From positions 3,004,501 through 3,068,500 of the forward strand of contig CP041667.1 in assembly GCA_007361935.1 (NCBI GenBank): a stretch of 64,000 nt of DNA, written 5' to 3'. Positions within the stretch are counted from its first letter, which is position 1; every line of letters begins with the position of its first letter. The notes beneath the pieces were generated by a model. The model did not search any database. It had not been told where the DNA came from and was given only the letters and a program-made list of their open reading frames with translations. This document shows positions 17,043 through 26,118 of the stretch, piece by piece. Source of the stretch: Lachnospiraceae bacterium KGMB03038. Its GTDB lineage: Bacteria > Bacillota > Clostridia > Lachnospirales > Lachnospiraceae. Position numbers and translations under genes: made by a program.

Positions 17043-17768
17043 TTAGTCTTCCCGCTCCAAACATACACAGGAATCACTGCTGTCCAAAAGGGATGGAAGG
17101 ATTTGGTCTCTGTCGCCAAGGGAAGCGATCTTCCCGTTCTCGATGACCATGATCCGGTCTGCCATCCGTATGATCCGCTCCTGGTGGGAGATCAGGATAA
17201 GACATTCTTCCTTTCTCTTATGGATCTTCTCAAACTGCTGGATCAGCATAGAAAAACTCCACAGGTCAATCCCTGCCTCCGGCTCGTCAAAGATACAAAG
17301 CTTGTGGGGCTTCGCCAGGACTGTGGCGATCTCCAGCCGCTTCATCTCTCCTCCGGAAAGAGTTCCGTCAATTTCCCTGGTGATATACTCTTTGGCGCAC
17401 AGGCCCACGCTGCTCAACAGCTTGCAGCATTCCGGCTCTGTCAATTCCCGGCCTGCCGCCAGAGACAGCAGCTTGATCACCGTCATCCCTTTAAATCTGG
17501 GCGGCTGCTGAAAGGCAAATCCTATCCCGGCCTGGGCTCTGTGGTTGATATCATAATCTGTGATATCTTCCCCGTCCAGCAGGATCTGGCCCGCATCCGC
17601 CGCCTCGATTCCCATCAGGACTTTTGCGAGTGTTGATTTTCCGCCTCCATTCGGCCCGGTGATGACCAGCATCTCTCCGTCTTTTGCCTGGAAACTGATA
17701 TCCTTTACGATACTTCTCTCTATTCCGTTTTCATTCACTTTGAATGTCAGATTCTTCACTTCAAGCAT
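17043..17768 (-). CDS. smsC: SufC-family ABC ATPase (SmsC type)
   Basis: 241-residue soluble ABC ATPase of Fe-S cluster assembly. Walker A GPNGGGKST, Q-loop region FAFQQPPRF, signature LSGGEMKRLEIA and Walker B LCIFDEPEAGIDLWS are all present; EPEAGIDLWSF is typical of SufC. It is expected to form a complex with SmsB and drive conformational change for cluster assembly. The start at 17768 follows AAAGGAGC; 26 further in-frame codons run into the promoter. First gene of the operon. Confidence 0.9.
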   Translation of the reverse strand: MLEVKNLTFKVNENGIERSIVKDISFQAKDGEMLVITGPNGGGKSTLAKVLMGIEAADAGQILLDGEDITDYDINHRAQAGIGFAFQQPPRFKGMTVIKLLSLAAGRELTEPECCKLLSSVGLCAKEYITREIDGTLSGGEMKRLEIATVLAKPHKLCIFDEPEAGIDLWSFSMLIQQFEKIHKRKEECLILISHQERIIRMADRIMVIENGKIASLGDRDQILPSLLDSSDSCVCLERED

Positions 17769-17817
17769 ACGCTTTTCGCTCCTTTTTCTCTGTTGACTTA
17801 TTTTCCGCCGCAACGCT

Positions 17818-17846
17818 ATTATAGTGCAAATCTTCCGGGCCCGCAA
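17818..17846 (-). promoter_or_regulatory. smsCB promoter
   Basis: Minus strand TTGCGG (17841-17846), 17-base spacer, TATAAT (17818-17823), about 50 bases before smsC. Confidence 0.6.
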
Positions 17847-17855
17847 GGTCGGCTC

Positions 17856-19196
17856 CTAGCCGATTCCTCCGAAAAAGATCCCCAAGATATAAACGATAAA
17901 CGTGATCCCTACAAACAGATACTTTGTCACCGGCTCAAACCATTTCCCGAGAGGCTTATCTCTTCCGACCTCAACCTGGGCTTTGGCGTAGCCTTTCGGG
18001 CAGATCCAGAAAAACATGATCCCGGCGATCAATGCCCCCAGCGGAATGATATAAATGGAAACCGCGTCCATCCATGCGCCCACCGCATCGCCGCTTTCGA
18101 TAAAAATTCCCACCAACGCGGCGATCAGGGCCACGATCCCTACCGCCGTTTTCCGGGAAAGCTTCAATTCGCCCTGCAGCGCCTCGATGGGTGTCTCAAA
18201 TAGATTCATCAGCGAAGTCACAGCCGCGAATAGCGCCGCCACAAAGAAGATCACCGCAAATAAATTCCCCATAGGAAGCTGCTGGAATACCACCGGAAGA
18301 GTGATGAACATCAGCGGCGGGCCGCTTCCCACATCAAGGCCAAAAGCAAATACCGCGGGAATCACGACCATCCCTGCGAGAATAGCCGCGCAGGTATCAA
18401 AAAACGCCACATTTCTGGCACAGCCTACCACGTCAATATCTTTTTTCAGGTAACTGCCATAAACAATCGTCCCGGAGCCTGCCACGGAAAGAGAGAAAAA
18501 TGCCTGCCCCAGCGCGTACACCCAGGTCTTGACATTTCCAAGCTGGTCCCATTTGGGAACAAACATATACCGGAATCCCTCGGTCGCTCCGGGAAGTGTG
18601 ATCACACGGATAAATAATACCAGAAACAAGACAAAAAAAGCCGGCATCATTACCTTATTCATCTTCTCGATCCCTTTCGCCACTCCAAGGAGCATAATAA
18701 GGAACGTAAGCGCAAGCCCCAGCATCTGCCATCCGACACTTCCAAAATCTACTGCCAGTTCTCCAAAATAAGCCCCCATATCATTCACTTGAGTCAGGCT
18801 TCCGGTCACGGCGCTCCAAAGATATTTTAAGAACCATCCTACCACAACGGAATAACCGATGGCAATGCCCAAAGACCCCAAGACCGGTATCAGACCCACT
18901 AATTTCCCATACTTTCTCCCCTTCTGGCCAAACCGCAGTTCCATCGCCCCGGCAAAAGCGCCCATAGGGCCTGTCCCCATTCCCCGGCCAAACGCCATTT
19001 CCCCGATCACGCCAGAAAATCCAAGCAGGATCACAAAAATGAAATATGGGATCAGGAACGCGGCTCCGCCAAAAGTTCCCGCCCGATACGGGAACATCCA
19101 GATATTTCCCATACCGACCGCAGAGCCAATACAGGCTACGATAAATCCCAGCCGGCCGGTAAACTGGGCTCTTTCCTTTTTATTCTCACTGTTCAT
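17856..19196 (-). CDS. Sodium-dependent symporter, NSS (LeuT/SNF) family
   Basis: 446 residues, about 11-12 helices. Helix 1 carries the unwound NSS signature GSAVGMGNIWMFPYRAG, and later segments include GYSVVVGWFLKYL, ALGQAFFSLSVAGSGTIVYGSYL and FFVAALFAAVTSLMNLFE, which line the Na+ and substrate sites in this family. NSS proteins import amino acids or related amines with Na+; the exact substrate cannot be read. It is monocistronic, about 100 bases downstream of a leucine tRNA in the same direction and may share its transcript, since no clear promoter is seen between them. Confidence 0.93.
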   Translation of the reverse strand: MNSENKKERAQFTGRLGFIVACIGSAVGMGNIWMFPYRAGTFGGAAFLIPYFIFVILLGFSGVIGEMAFGRGMGTGPMGAFAGAMELRFGQKGRKYGKLVGLIPVLGSLGIAIGYSVVVGWFLKYLWSAVTGSLTQVNDMGAYFGELAVDFGSVGWQMLGLALTFLIMLLGVAKGIEKMNKVMMPAFFVLFLVLFIRVITLPGATEGFRYMFVPKWDQLGNVKTWVYALGQAFFSLSVAGSGTIVYGSYLKKDIDVVGCARNVAFFDTCAAILAGMVVIPAVFAFGLDVGSGPPLMFITLPVVFQQLPMGNLFAVIFFVAALFAAVTSLMNLFETPIEALQGELKLSRKTAVGIVALIAALVGIFIESGDAVGAWMDAVSIYIIPLGALIAGIMFFWICPKGYAKAQVEVGRDKPLGKWFEPVTKYLFVGITFIVYILGIFFGGIG

Positions 19197-19297
19197 AACA
19201 CACTCTCCATTCCAAATCAGATCAACGGCAGATCCTCTTCCTCATAAATCAAAAAGAAACCGCAACCCCCGATATGTCGAGAATCACGGCTTCCAAA

Positions 19298-19377
19298 TGC
19301 GGATGACAGGAATCGAACCTGCACGGTCTCCCACCAGATCCTAAGTCTGGCGCGTCTGCCAGTTCCGCCACATCCGC
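19298..19377 (-). tRNA. tRNA-Leu (anticodon TAG)
   Basis: On the minus strand the acceptor stem GCGGATG (19371-19377) pairs with CATCCGC (19299-19305), with A as discriminator. The stem CCAGA/TCTGG encloses the loop CTTAGGA, giving anticodon TAG. A long variable arm and a GGTTCGATTCC T arm are present. CCA is not encoded. Confidence 0.94.
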
Positions 19378-19437
19378 ACAGCGTAACGCAGATATACATT
19401 CTGCAGGCACTAGATAACTCTAATACCGAATATAGAA

Positions 19438-19466
19438 ATGATAATATAAAAAGCGAGTATTGTCAA
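19438..19466 (-). promoter_or_regulatory. tRNA-Leu(TAG) promoter
   Basis: Minus strand TTGACA (19461-19466), 17-base spacer, TATCAT (19438-19443). It is back to back with the csoR promoter: TTGTCAA at 19460-19466 and TTGACAA at 19514-19520 are exact mirror copies on either side of the G/C-rich palindrome. Confidence 0.7.
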
Positions 19467-19477
19467 CAATTTTCAAT

Positions 19478-19513
19478 CGGGGCCGGGGGATTTTTAAAAA
19501 TCCCCCGGCCCCG
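19478..19513. repeat. G/C-rich palindromic element, copy A
   Basis: A perfect 36-bp palindrome: the arm CGGGGCCGGGGGATTTTT (19478-19495) is followed directly by its exact reverse complement (19496-19513). It separates the divergent tRNA-Leu and csoR promoters. The same core recurs at 19897, 58630 and 60858. Confidence 0.85.
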
Positions 19514-19565
19514 TTGACAAATCAAAAACTTTTCTGATAATATCTACTCATACCCGTAAGGGTAT
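19514..19565 (+). promoter_or_regulatory. csoR promoter and CsoR-type operator
   Basis: TTGACA (19514-19519) with GATAAT (19536-19541, 16-base spacer) or TAATAT (19538-19543, 18-base spacer). Downstream at 19550-19565 lies ATACCC-GTAA-GGGTAT, the C-tract/G-tract palindrome typical of CsoR operators. Placement between start site and gene fits autorepression. Confidence 0.75.
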
Positions 19566-19582
19566 ATTAAGGAGGAATCTAT

Positions 19583-19858
19583 ATGAAGCAATGTATGGAT
19601 GCTGACAATCTGCACCGCCGTTTAAAAAAAATCATCGGACAGGTCCAGGCTATCGACCGTATGGTGGATGAGGATATCCCCTGCGAAGACGTTCTCTCTC
19701 AGATTAACGCCGCCAAGTCTGCCCTGCACAAAGTAGGCCAGATTGTACTGGAAGGACACATTAATCACTGTATCCGTGACGGCATTGAACATGGAGATGT
19801 CGACAAAACCCTGGCCAGCTTCACAAAGGCGGTGGAACGTTTTTCAAATATGGGATAA
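19583..19858 (+). CDS. csoR: Metal-sensing repressor, CsoR/FrmR family
   Basis: 91-residue all-helical repressor starting MKQCMDADNLHRRLKKIIGQVQAID. The Cu(I)-binding set of CsoR is present: Cys34 (PCEDVL), His59 and Cys63 (EGHINHC). CsoR binds its operators without metal and releases on Cu(I). The Cys-His-Cys set argues for copper over nickel (RcnR) or formaldehyde (FrmR). ATG follows TTAAGGAGG. Convergent with the P1B ATPase, whose promoter carries two matching boxes, so the pair is probably a metal efflux unit. Confidence 0.88.
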   Translation: MKQCMDADNLHRRLKKIIGQVQAIDRMVDEDIPCEDVLSQINAAKSALHKVGQIVLEGHINHCIRDGIEHGDVDKTLASFTKAVERFSNMG

Positions 19859-19896
19859 AGGGTAGAGGCGGTGAAAAAAGGGACAGGGCTTTTTCA

Positions 19897-19936
19897 ATTG
19901 GGGCCGGGGGATTTTTAATTTTCCCCCGTCCCCAAT
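19897..19936. repeat. G/C-rich palindromic element, copy B, between convergent csoR and ATPase genes
   Basis: Arms at 19897-19910 and 19923-19936 match over 13 of 14 positions around an A/T loop. It is preceded by GGGACAGGGC (19880-19889), also found beside copy C at the same distance. The stop codon of the ATPase (19915-19917) lies inside it, so the repeat encodes the last residues of that protein. It probably terminates both convergent genes. Confidence 0.8.
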
Positions 19937-21798
19937 AGTAAAGCGGAATTAAGGATCACCAATACAGACCCGGCGTTATGGACCAAGGCTCCTACAACTG
20001 GATTCAGGATTCCTGTGATCGCCAAGATGATAGCTATGAAATTCAAGGCCATGGAAAATGTCAGGTTGCATTTGATCGTAAACATCATACGTTTTGCCAG
20101 CCGCAGAAGATGCGGCAATTCCCGGATATCATCGTTCACGAGCGCGATGTCCGCGGCATCCACCGCGATATCGCTTCCTGTTCCTCCCATGGCGATTCCG
20201 ACGAATGCTTTCTTAAGAGCAGGCGCATCGTTGATTCCATCTCCGATCATACATACTTGCTGTCCCTTCTCCTGAGTTTGGGCGATCCATTCCAATTTAG
20301 CCTCCGGCAGACACCCCGCGTATACTTCTTTGATCCCAATAGTCTCTGAAATTGTCTTGGCCGCCTCTTTGTGATCTCCGGTGAGAAGGACCGGGGTCAC
20401 TCCGGCCTTTTTCACTCCTGCTATCGTCACACCAGCGTCTTCCCGGAGTGTATCAGAAAGTGCAAGGAAACCGATCAATCTCCCATCAGCTGCCACGAAG
20501 ATCAGTGTACATCCTTTCCGTATATACTTCTCTGTCCTCTGCTCTGCTTCCCTCTCAACAGCTATCCCTGCCTCTTCTAACAATTCTCGATTCCCCGCTA
20601 AAATAACCTTTCCTTCTATTTTCCCCCGCACTCCACGTCCGGGGAGCATCCGGAACTCCTCAGCCTCTGGCTGTTCTGAACCCGATTCTTCCAAATGTCC
20701 GCTATTTTTATAGCAGCGCACCACCGCTTTCCCAAGCGGATGTTCTGACCGTGATTCCACCGCGGCCGCATATCCATATAATTTCTCAGGTTTTATCTTG
20801 GCATCCATACTTTCCACCGCGGCCACCTGCAGAACGCCATAAGTCAGTGTGCCGGTTTTATCAAACGCGATATCGGAAATTCCCGCCAGTCTTTCCAGGG
20901 CATCTCCTTCCCGAACCAGGAAGCCATGCTTTGTCGCATTGCCAATAGCCGCCATGATCGCCGTCGGCGTTGCCAGTACCAACGCGCAGGGGCAGAACAC
21001 GACCAGGATCGTTACCGCCCGGATCGGCGCCCCTGTGACCAGTCCCGTCACCACCGCCGCGGTCAGCGCGATCACCACGATCCAGGTCGCCCATCGGTCC
21101 GCGATTCCTACGATCTTCGCCTTCCCCGCATCCGCGGACTGGACAAGCCGTATCATTCGCTGAATAGAACTATCCTCCCCTACCCTTGTGGCCTTCATAT
21201 CAAAAGACCCAAACTGGTTGACCGTTCCGCTGGACACCTCATCTCCAATCCCTTTATCCACCGGAAGTGATTCCCCGGTCATGACTGCCTGGTCTACAGA
21301 AGTCTGACCGGCGCAGATCACTCCGTCCACCGGGATCGTTTCTCCCGGAAATACCCGCAAGATGTCTCCCACTCGGACTTCTTTTGCGTCCACGACCTCT
21401 TCCCGCGATCCTGTGATCCTTCTAGCCGTCCGCGGCGTCAGCCGGACCAGCTTCTCGATCCCGGCTCGGGCTTTTGCAACCGTCAGATCTTCCAGCAAAG
21501 CTCCAAGCTGCATGATAAACGCGACCTCTCCGGCGGCAAAATCCTCCCCGATGATCACAGAAGCGATCAGCGCGATGGATACCAGCACGTCCGCCTTGAT
21601 ATCAAATGCTGTCACCAGTCCAATGACCGCTTCCAAAATGATCGGTACCCCGCACAGGATGATCGCGATCCACGCCAAGTCAAAGGAAAACGGGGAAATC
21701 CCAAGGATACTGCCCGCCAAAGCTGTTCCGGCCGCGACAAGAAAAATAACATCTCTTTTTACTCCCCCATATTCTAGTATCTTTTCCAATTTTTCCAT
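19915..21798 (-). CDS. P1B-type heavy-metal-translocating ATPase
   Basis: 627 residues. TGES actuator motif, CPC metal site (FCPCALVLATPT), DKTGT phosphorylation site, SEHPLGKA nucleotide-domain motif and GDGINDAPAL hinge are all intact. It lacks an N-terminal CxxC metal-binding domain. The last two helices read NLTFSMALNFIAII and LVHNAGSVLVILNSALLL, which match neither the Cu(I) pattern (Asn-Tyr and Met-Ser) nor classical Zn/Cd (Lys and Asp) as I know them. The CsoR partner and boxes suggest copper; Zn or another metal remains possible. The final few residues (GTGEN) are encoded by palindrome copy B. ATG follows GGGAGGA. Confidence 0.88.
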   Translation of the reverse strand: MEKLEKILEYGGVKRDVIFLVAAGTALAGSILGISPFSFDLAWIAIILCGVPIILEAVIGLVTAFDIKADVLVSIALIASVIIGEDFAAGEVAFIMQLGALLEDLTVAKARAGIEKLVRLTPRTARRITGSREEVVDAKEVRVGDILRVFPGETIPVDGVICAGQTSVDQAVMTGESLPVDKGIGDEVSSGTVNQFGSFDMKATRVGEDSSIQRMIRLVQSADAGKAKIVGIADRWATWIVVIALTAAVVTGLVTGAPIRAVTILVVFCPCALVLATPTAIMAAIGNATKHGFLVREGDALERLAGISDIAFDKTGTLTYGVLQVAAVESMDAKIKPEKLYGYAAAVESRSEHPLGKAVVRCYKNSGHLEESGSEQPEAEEFRMLPGRGVRGKIEGKVILAGNRELLEEAGIAVEREAEQRTEKYIRKGCTLIFVAADGRLIGFLALSDTLREDAGVTIAGVKKAGVTPVLLTGDHKEAAKTISETIGIKEVYAGCLPEAKLEWIAQTQEKGQQVCMIGDGINDAPALKKAFVGIAMGGTGSDIAVDAADIALVNDDIRELPHLLRLAKRMMFTIKCNLTFSMALNFIAIILAITGILNPVVGALVHNAGSVLVILNSALLLGTGEN

Positions 21799-21839
21799 CT
21801 TATTCCTCCCATATCCTTGTTAATTCTACCTCAGACCAA

Positions 21840-21896
21840 AAGCCCATACCCCTATAGGTATATTACATTATACCTATAGGGGTATGGGCTTGTCAA
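21840..21896 (-). promoter_or_regulatory. P1B ATPase promoter inside a mirrored pair of CsoR-type boxes
   Basis: Minus strand TTGACA (21891-21896), 18-base spacer, TATAAT (21867-21872). The region 21840-21891 is a perfect inverted repeat with 23-bp arms and a 6-base loop (21863-21868). Each arm holds ATACCCCTATAGGTAT, so two CsoR-like boxes face each other, one filling the -35/-10 spacer and one covering the start site. Confidence 0.82.
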
Positions 21897-22008
21897 CGAT
21901 GTCTGAAAAGAAAACCATAATTTTTGAAAAAAGCCTTTTGCTCTTTTCAAAATCTGCTACAATATCCGTAGCGCCAAAAATACTTAATATCGCGGAAAGG
22001 AGCACCCT

Positions 22009-24237
22009 ATGGGAATTATCTTTTGCAGCCAGACCGGAGAATTCCATCTGTACAACAAAGAGATCAGCTATCTGATGAAAATCTTGAGAAACGGACAGAT
22101 TGGCCAGCTTTACTTTGGAGGACGGCTTCCGAGAAAGGAAGATTACAGCTATCTTTTGGAGAACCGTTACCGTCCTGCCACTTCCTACCGATATGAGGGA
22201 GAGTATTCCTTCTCCTTGGAGCATCTCAAACAGGAATACCCCTCTTACGGGACCACGGACTATCGACTTCCCGCCTTTGAGATCCTTCAGCCCGACGGCA
22301 GCCGTATCACAGATTTTGTCTATGTATCCCACAGGATTTTCCCTGGGAAGCCCGGTCTTCCCGGACTTCCTTGCACATACACAGAAAAGGATGCGGAAGC
22401 GGAAACCCTGGAAATCCTTCTGCGGGATGAAAAAATACAGATGGAACTCCTACTCCGCTACACTATTTTTGAAAATGAAGCCGCCATCGCAAGAAGCGTA
22501 CTTTTTTGCAATAAAGGAACAGAGACTCTGCGGCTTACTTCTGCCATGAGCCTTTGTCTGGACCTTCCTGATGATGATTATGAATGGATCCAGTTCTCCG
22601 GAGCCTGGGCAAGAGAACGATATCCCAGGAAGCGGAAACTGCAGCCTGGAATCCAGTCTGTAGGAAGCCTCCGCGGCGCTTCCAGCCATATGCACAATCC
22701 TTTTGTCATCCTGAAGCGCCCCTTGGCCGATGAATTCCAGGGAGAGGCGATCGGTTTTTCCCTGATCTACAGCGGTAATTTTCTAGTTCAGGCAGAGGTC
22801 GATACTTATAAGGTCACACGAATGACTCTTGGTATCCATCCTTTCCACTTTTCCTGGCAGCTTTCTCCCGGAGAGGAATTTCAGACTCCGGAGGCAATCC
22901 TCGTCTATACCAAGAATGGACTGAACGCGATGAGCCAGACCTTTCACCGGCTGTACCGCGCCCGGCTTGCCAGAGGATACTGGCGGGACAAAGCGCGGCC
23001 TGTCCTTATCAATAATTGGGAGGCGACCTATTTTGACTTTACAGAAGAGAAGCTGCTGGATATCGCCAGGACTGCCCAGAAAGCCGGGATCGAACTTTTC
23101 GTCCTGGACGATGGGTGGTTTAGTTCCAGACGCGGCGAGACCAGCGGCCTTGGAGATTGGTGGCCCAATCAGGAACTTCTCCCCGACGGCATCCGCGGAC
23201 TCTCCCAGAAGATTGAGGCCATGGGGATGAAATTTGGCCTTTGGTTTGAACTGGAGATGGTAAATAAGGACAGCCGCCTCTTCCGGGAACACCCTGACTG
23301 GATCCTGCACACGCCTGGCCGGAATGTTTCCCACGGGAGGAACCAGTATGTCCTGGATTTCTCCAGACAAGAAGTAGTTGACGCCATCTATACAATGACG
23401 GCCAAAATCCTTAAGGATTCCCAGATATCCTATATCAAATGGGATATGAACCGATATATCACGGAATGTTTCTCCACTGCCTATCCTCCGCAGCAGCAGG
23501 GCGAGATCTTCCACCGCTATATCCTTGGCCTTTACCAGTTATATGAACGACTGACCAGCGCGTTTCCTCATGTCTTATTTGAGTCCTGCGCAAGCGGCGG
23601 CGGCCGGTTTGATCCGGGGATGCTGTATTATGCTCCCCAATGCTGGACCAGCGATGACACGGATGCCGTAGAACGTATGAAGATCCAATATGGCACTTCC
23701 TACTGTTACCCGTTAAGTTCCATGGGAGCCCATGTATCCATCTCCCCCAACCACCAGCTCTTCCGCTCGACTTCGCTGAAAACCCGCGCAGATGTTGCAT
23801 ACTTCGGTACTTTTGGCTATGAACTGGATCTGGGACGTCTGTCTCCTGAAGAACTGGAGCAGATACGAGCACAGACTGCTTTCTACAAAACCTACCGGAC
23901 CCTCTTTGCCGCAGGCGACTTTTATCGTCTCCAAAGTCCGTTTGACAGTAATTTCTGCGCCTGGATGGTCGTCTCCCAAGATCAGCGCCAGGCAGTGGTC
24001 GCCTATTATAAAATCCTAAATGATGTCAACTGTGAGTTCCGTCGGCTTCCGCTGAAGGGACTCAAAGGTTCTTTCCTCTACCAGGTCTCCGGGGATACCG
24101 CCGCTTCCGGTCCTTTCTATGGAGATGAACTTTTACAGATTGGTCTCATCACCAGCGATCCCTCTGCCGGGGAGGCCCATACAGACTGCCACTGCACCGA
24201 TTTCTGGTCCCGCCTCATTATCTTGAACGCCTGCTAA
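22009..24237 (+). CDS. Alpha-galactosidase, GH36
   Basis: 742 residues of the GH36 tetrameric alpha-galactosidase type (AgaA/RafA-like): N-terminal beta-sandwich (about 1-310), TIM barrel (about 330-640), C-terminal beta domain. Catalytic nucleophile Asp is in KWDMNRYI and the acid/base Asp in WTSDDTDAVERM; substrate-site segments include FVLDDGWF, WELEMV-like WFELEMVNKDS and ESCASGGGRFDPGML. It removes terminal alpha-galactose from raffinose-type sugars or host glycans. No signal peptide, so the substrate must be imported. No transporter is adjacent. ATG follows GGAAAGGAG; an extended -10 TGCTACAAT ends at 21963. Confidence 0.93.
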   Translation: MGIIFCSQTGEFHLYNKEISYLMKILRNGQIGQLYFGGRLPRKEDYSYLLENRYRPATSYRYEGEYSFSLEHLKQEYPSYGTTDYRLPAFEILQPDGSRITDFVYVSHRIFPGKPGLPGLPCTYTEKDAEAETLEILLRDEKIQMELLLRYTIFENEAAIARSVLFCNKGTETLRLTSAMSLCLDLPDDDYEWIQFSGAWARERYPRKRKLQPGIQSVGSLRGASSHMHNPFVILKRPLADEFQGEAIGFSLIYSGNFLVQAEVDTYKVTRMTLGIHPFHFSWQLSPGEEFQTPEAILVYTKNGLNAMSQTFHRLYRARLARGYWRDKARPVLINNWEATYFDFTEEKLLDIARTAQKAGIELFVLDDGWFSSRRGETSGLGDWWPNQELLPDGIRGLSQKIEAMGMKFGLWFELEMVNKDSRLFREHPDWILHTPGRNVSHGRNQYVLDFSRQEVVDAIYTMTAKILKDSQISYIKWDMNRYITECFSTAYPPQQQGEIFHRYILGLYQLYERLTSAFPHVLFESCASGGGRFDPGMLYYAPQCWTSDDTDAVERMKIQYGTSYCYPLSSMGAHVSISPNHQLFRSTSLKTRADVAYFGTFGYELDLGRLSPEELEQIRAQTAFYKTYRTLFAAGDFYRLQSPFDSNFCAWMVVSQDQRQAVVAYYKILNDVNCEFRRLPLKGLKGSFLYQVSGDTAASGPFYGDELLQIGLITSDPSAGEAHTDCHCTDFWSRLIILNAC

Positions 24238-24288
24238 GTCTCTTTTGAATGCCTGACATATTGAAAGAAAAGAAAGGGGATTTTATCT

Positions 24289-26094
24289 ATGGATTCAAAA
24301 TCAAATATCCGCCGGCGGCTTGCCGCTTTGCGCCAGGCTATGGCGGAACAAAACTTATCTGCTTACTATATCGCTACGGAAGATGAGCATCTCTCCGAAT
24401 ATATAAGCGACCACTTTAAATTTCGCGCCTGGCTCTCTGGCTTTACCGGATCTGCCGGCACTCTGATCGTTCTTCTTGACCAGGCGGCGCTTTGGACTGA
24501 TGGACGTTATTTTCTCCAAGCAGAAGAACAACTGGAAGGCACCGGCATCCAGCTTATGAAGCAGCAGATTCCCGGCGTTCCTTCCATTACCGAATTTTTG
24601 ATCAGCCACCTCCATATGGGCCAGAGCGTAGGCGTGGATGGCCGCACCATTTCCGCCAAGGCGGGGAGGGACCTAAGCGAAGCACTGGGGAAAAACGGCA
24701 TCCGGCTGGAGGCAGACGCAGATCTGGCAGAAACTGTCTGGAAAGACCGTCCGCCTCTTTCTCCTAAGAAAATCTGGCTCTATCCAAAGACCTATGCCGG
24801 CAGGTCCGCTTCTGCTAAATTAGCGGACCTGCGGAAGAAATTAAAAGAACTCCAGGCAGATGCCCATGTGATCTGCGCTCTGGATGAAATTGCCTGGCTC
24901 CTCAACTTACGCGGCCAGGATGTGGACTATAATCCCGTTTTCCTTTCCTACATGGTTCTTACCCCGGCTTCCCTCCATCTCTTCCTGCATCGGGAATGCC
25001 TTACCTCAGAAGCGGAAGACAGCCTTATGGAACTGGACGTTATCTTGCATCCTTATCGTGAAATCTATGATTTCGCGAAACAGGAACTTAGCGGAAAACG
25101 CATCCTTCTTTCCCCCAGCCGGACTAATTACCATCTGACCCGCCTCCTGGAAGACTCCGGCGCCCGGCTTGCCGCCGCCTCCGATCCGACCGTCTTTTTG
25201 AAATCTGTTAAAAATGAAACGGAGATAGCTTCTACAAAGCAGGCCCACATCAAAGACGGCTTAGTCATGGTGCGATTTATGAAGTGGCTGAAAGAAAACG
25301 TGCGGGAAGGAGGCCTTACTGAAGCCTCCGCCGCCGCTTACTTGGATCAGCTCAGACAGAACACCCCCGGCAGTCTGGGTCTTAGCTTTGAGACCATTGC
25401 CGGCTATGGCCCCCACGGCGCCATCGTCCATTACGCTGTCTCTCCTGATACAGACGTTTCTCTGGAACCTCATGGACTTTTCCTAGTAGACTCCGGCGGT
25501 CACTACCTGGAAGGGACCACAGACATCACCCGCACTTTTGCCTTGGGACCGCTGACTCCGGAAGAGAAAAAGCATTTCACTCTGGTCCTTCGCTGTATGC
25601 TGAACCTGATGTACGCGGTCTTCCCGGAAAATGTGTGCTGCCATAACTTGGACACGCTGGCCCGCGCCCCACTTTGGGAACACGGACTGGATTTTCTCCA
25701 TGGAACCGGACATGGGGTAGGACACCTCCTCAACGTCCATGAAGGTCCAAACAATATTAACTGGAAGCTTAGACCCGGCTCTTCCCCTGTTCCCCTGATC
25801 CCCGGAATGATCACCACCGATGAACCAGGCGTCTATATCGAAGGAAAATACGGCATCCGCCTGGAAAATGAACTTCTCTGCCAAGAAAAAGAGACTACCT
25901 CTTATGGACGTTTCTTCCAATTTGAGTCCCTGACTCTGGCTCCCATTGATCTGGATGCGCTGGATGTGTCTCTCCTGTCTGCGCCGGACCGGGCCCGCCT
26001 GAACCAGTATCATCAAAATGTGTTTGAAATCCTTTCGCCGGAGCTTTCTCCCGGAGAAAGAGACTGGCTGGCGTATTATACCAGGAAAATCTGA
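24289..26094 (+). CDS. Xaa-Pro aminopeptidase, M24B (aminopeptidase P)
   Basis: 601 residues with the three-domain layout of the larger, APP1-like enzymes: two creatinase-type N domains (about 1-140 and 150-310), an M24 pita-bread catalytic domain (about 315-535) and a C-terminal extension. Dinuclear metal ligands are visible: Asp in FLVDSGGHY, Asp in GTTDITRT, His in GTGHGVGHLLNVHEGP, Glu in TDEPGVYIEG and Glu in IRLENELL. It removes N-terminal residues ahead of proline. No signal peptide. It starts 51 bases after the alpha-galactosidase with GAAAGGGG and is probably cotranscribed. Confidence 0.93.
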   Translation: MDSKSNIRRRLAALRQAMAEQNLSAYYIATEDEHLSEYISDHFKFRAWLSGFTGSAGTLIVLLDQAALWTDGRYFLQAEEQLEGTGIQLMKQQIPGVPSITEFLISHLHMGQSVGVDGRTISAKAGRDLSEALGKNGIRLEADADLAETVWKDRPPLSPKKIWLYPKTYAGRSASAKLADLRKKLKELQADAHVICALDEIAWLLNLRGQDVDYNPVFLSYMVLTPASLHLFLHRECLTSEAEDSLMELDVILHPYREIYDFAKQELSGKRILLSPSRTNYHLTRLLEDSGARLAAASDPTVFLKSVKNETEIASTKQAHIKDGLVMVRFMKWLKENVREGGLTEASAAAYLDQLRQNTPGSLGLSFETIAGYGPHGAIVHYAVSPDTDVSLEPHGLFLVDSGGHYLEGTTDITRTFALGPLTPEEKKHFTLVLRCMLNLMYAVFPENVCCHNLDTLARAPLWEHGLDFLHGTGHGVGHLLNVHEGPNNINWKLRPGSSPVPLIPGMITTDEPGVYIEGKYGIRLENELLCQEKETTSYGRFFQFESLTLAPIDLDALDVSLLSAPDRARLNQYHQNVFEILSPELSPGERDWLAYYTRKI

Positions 26095-26118
26095 TCTCCT
26101 TGTCCTCCGCAGACTGCC

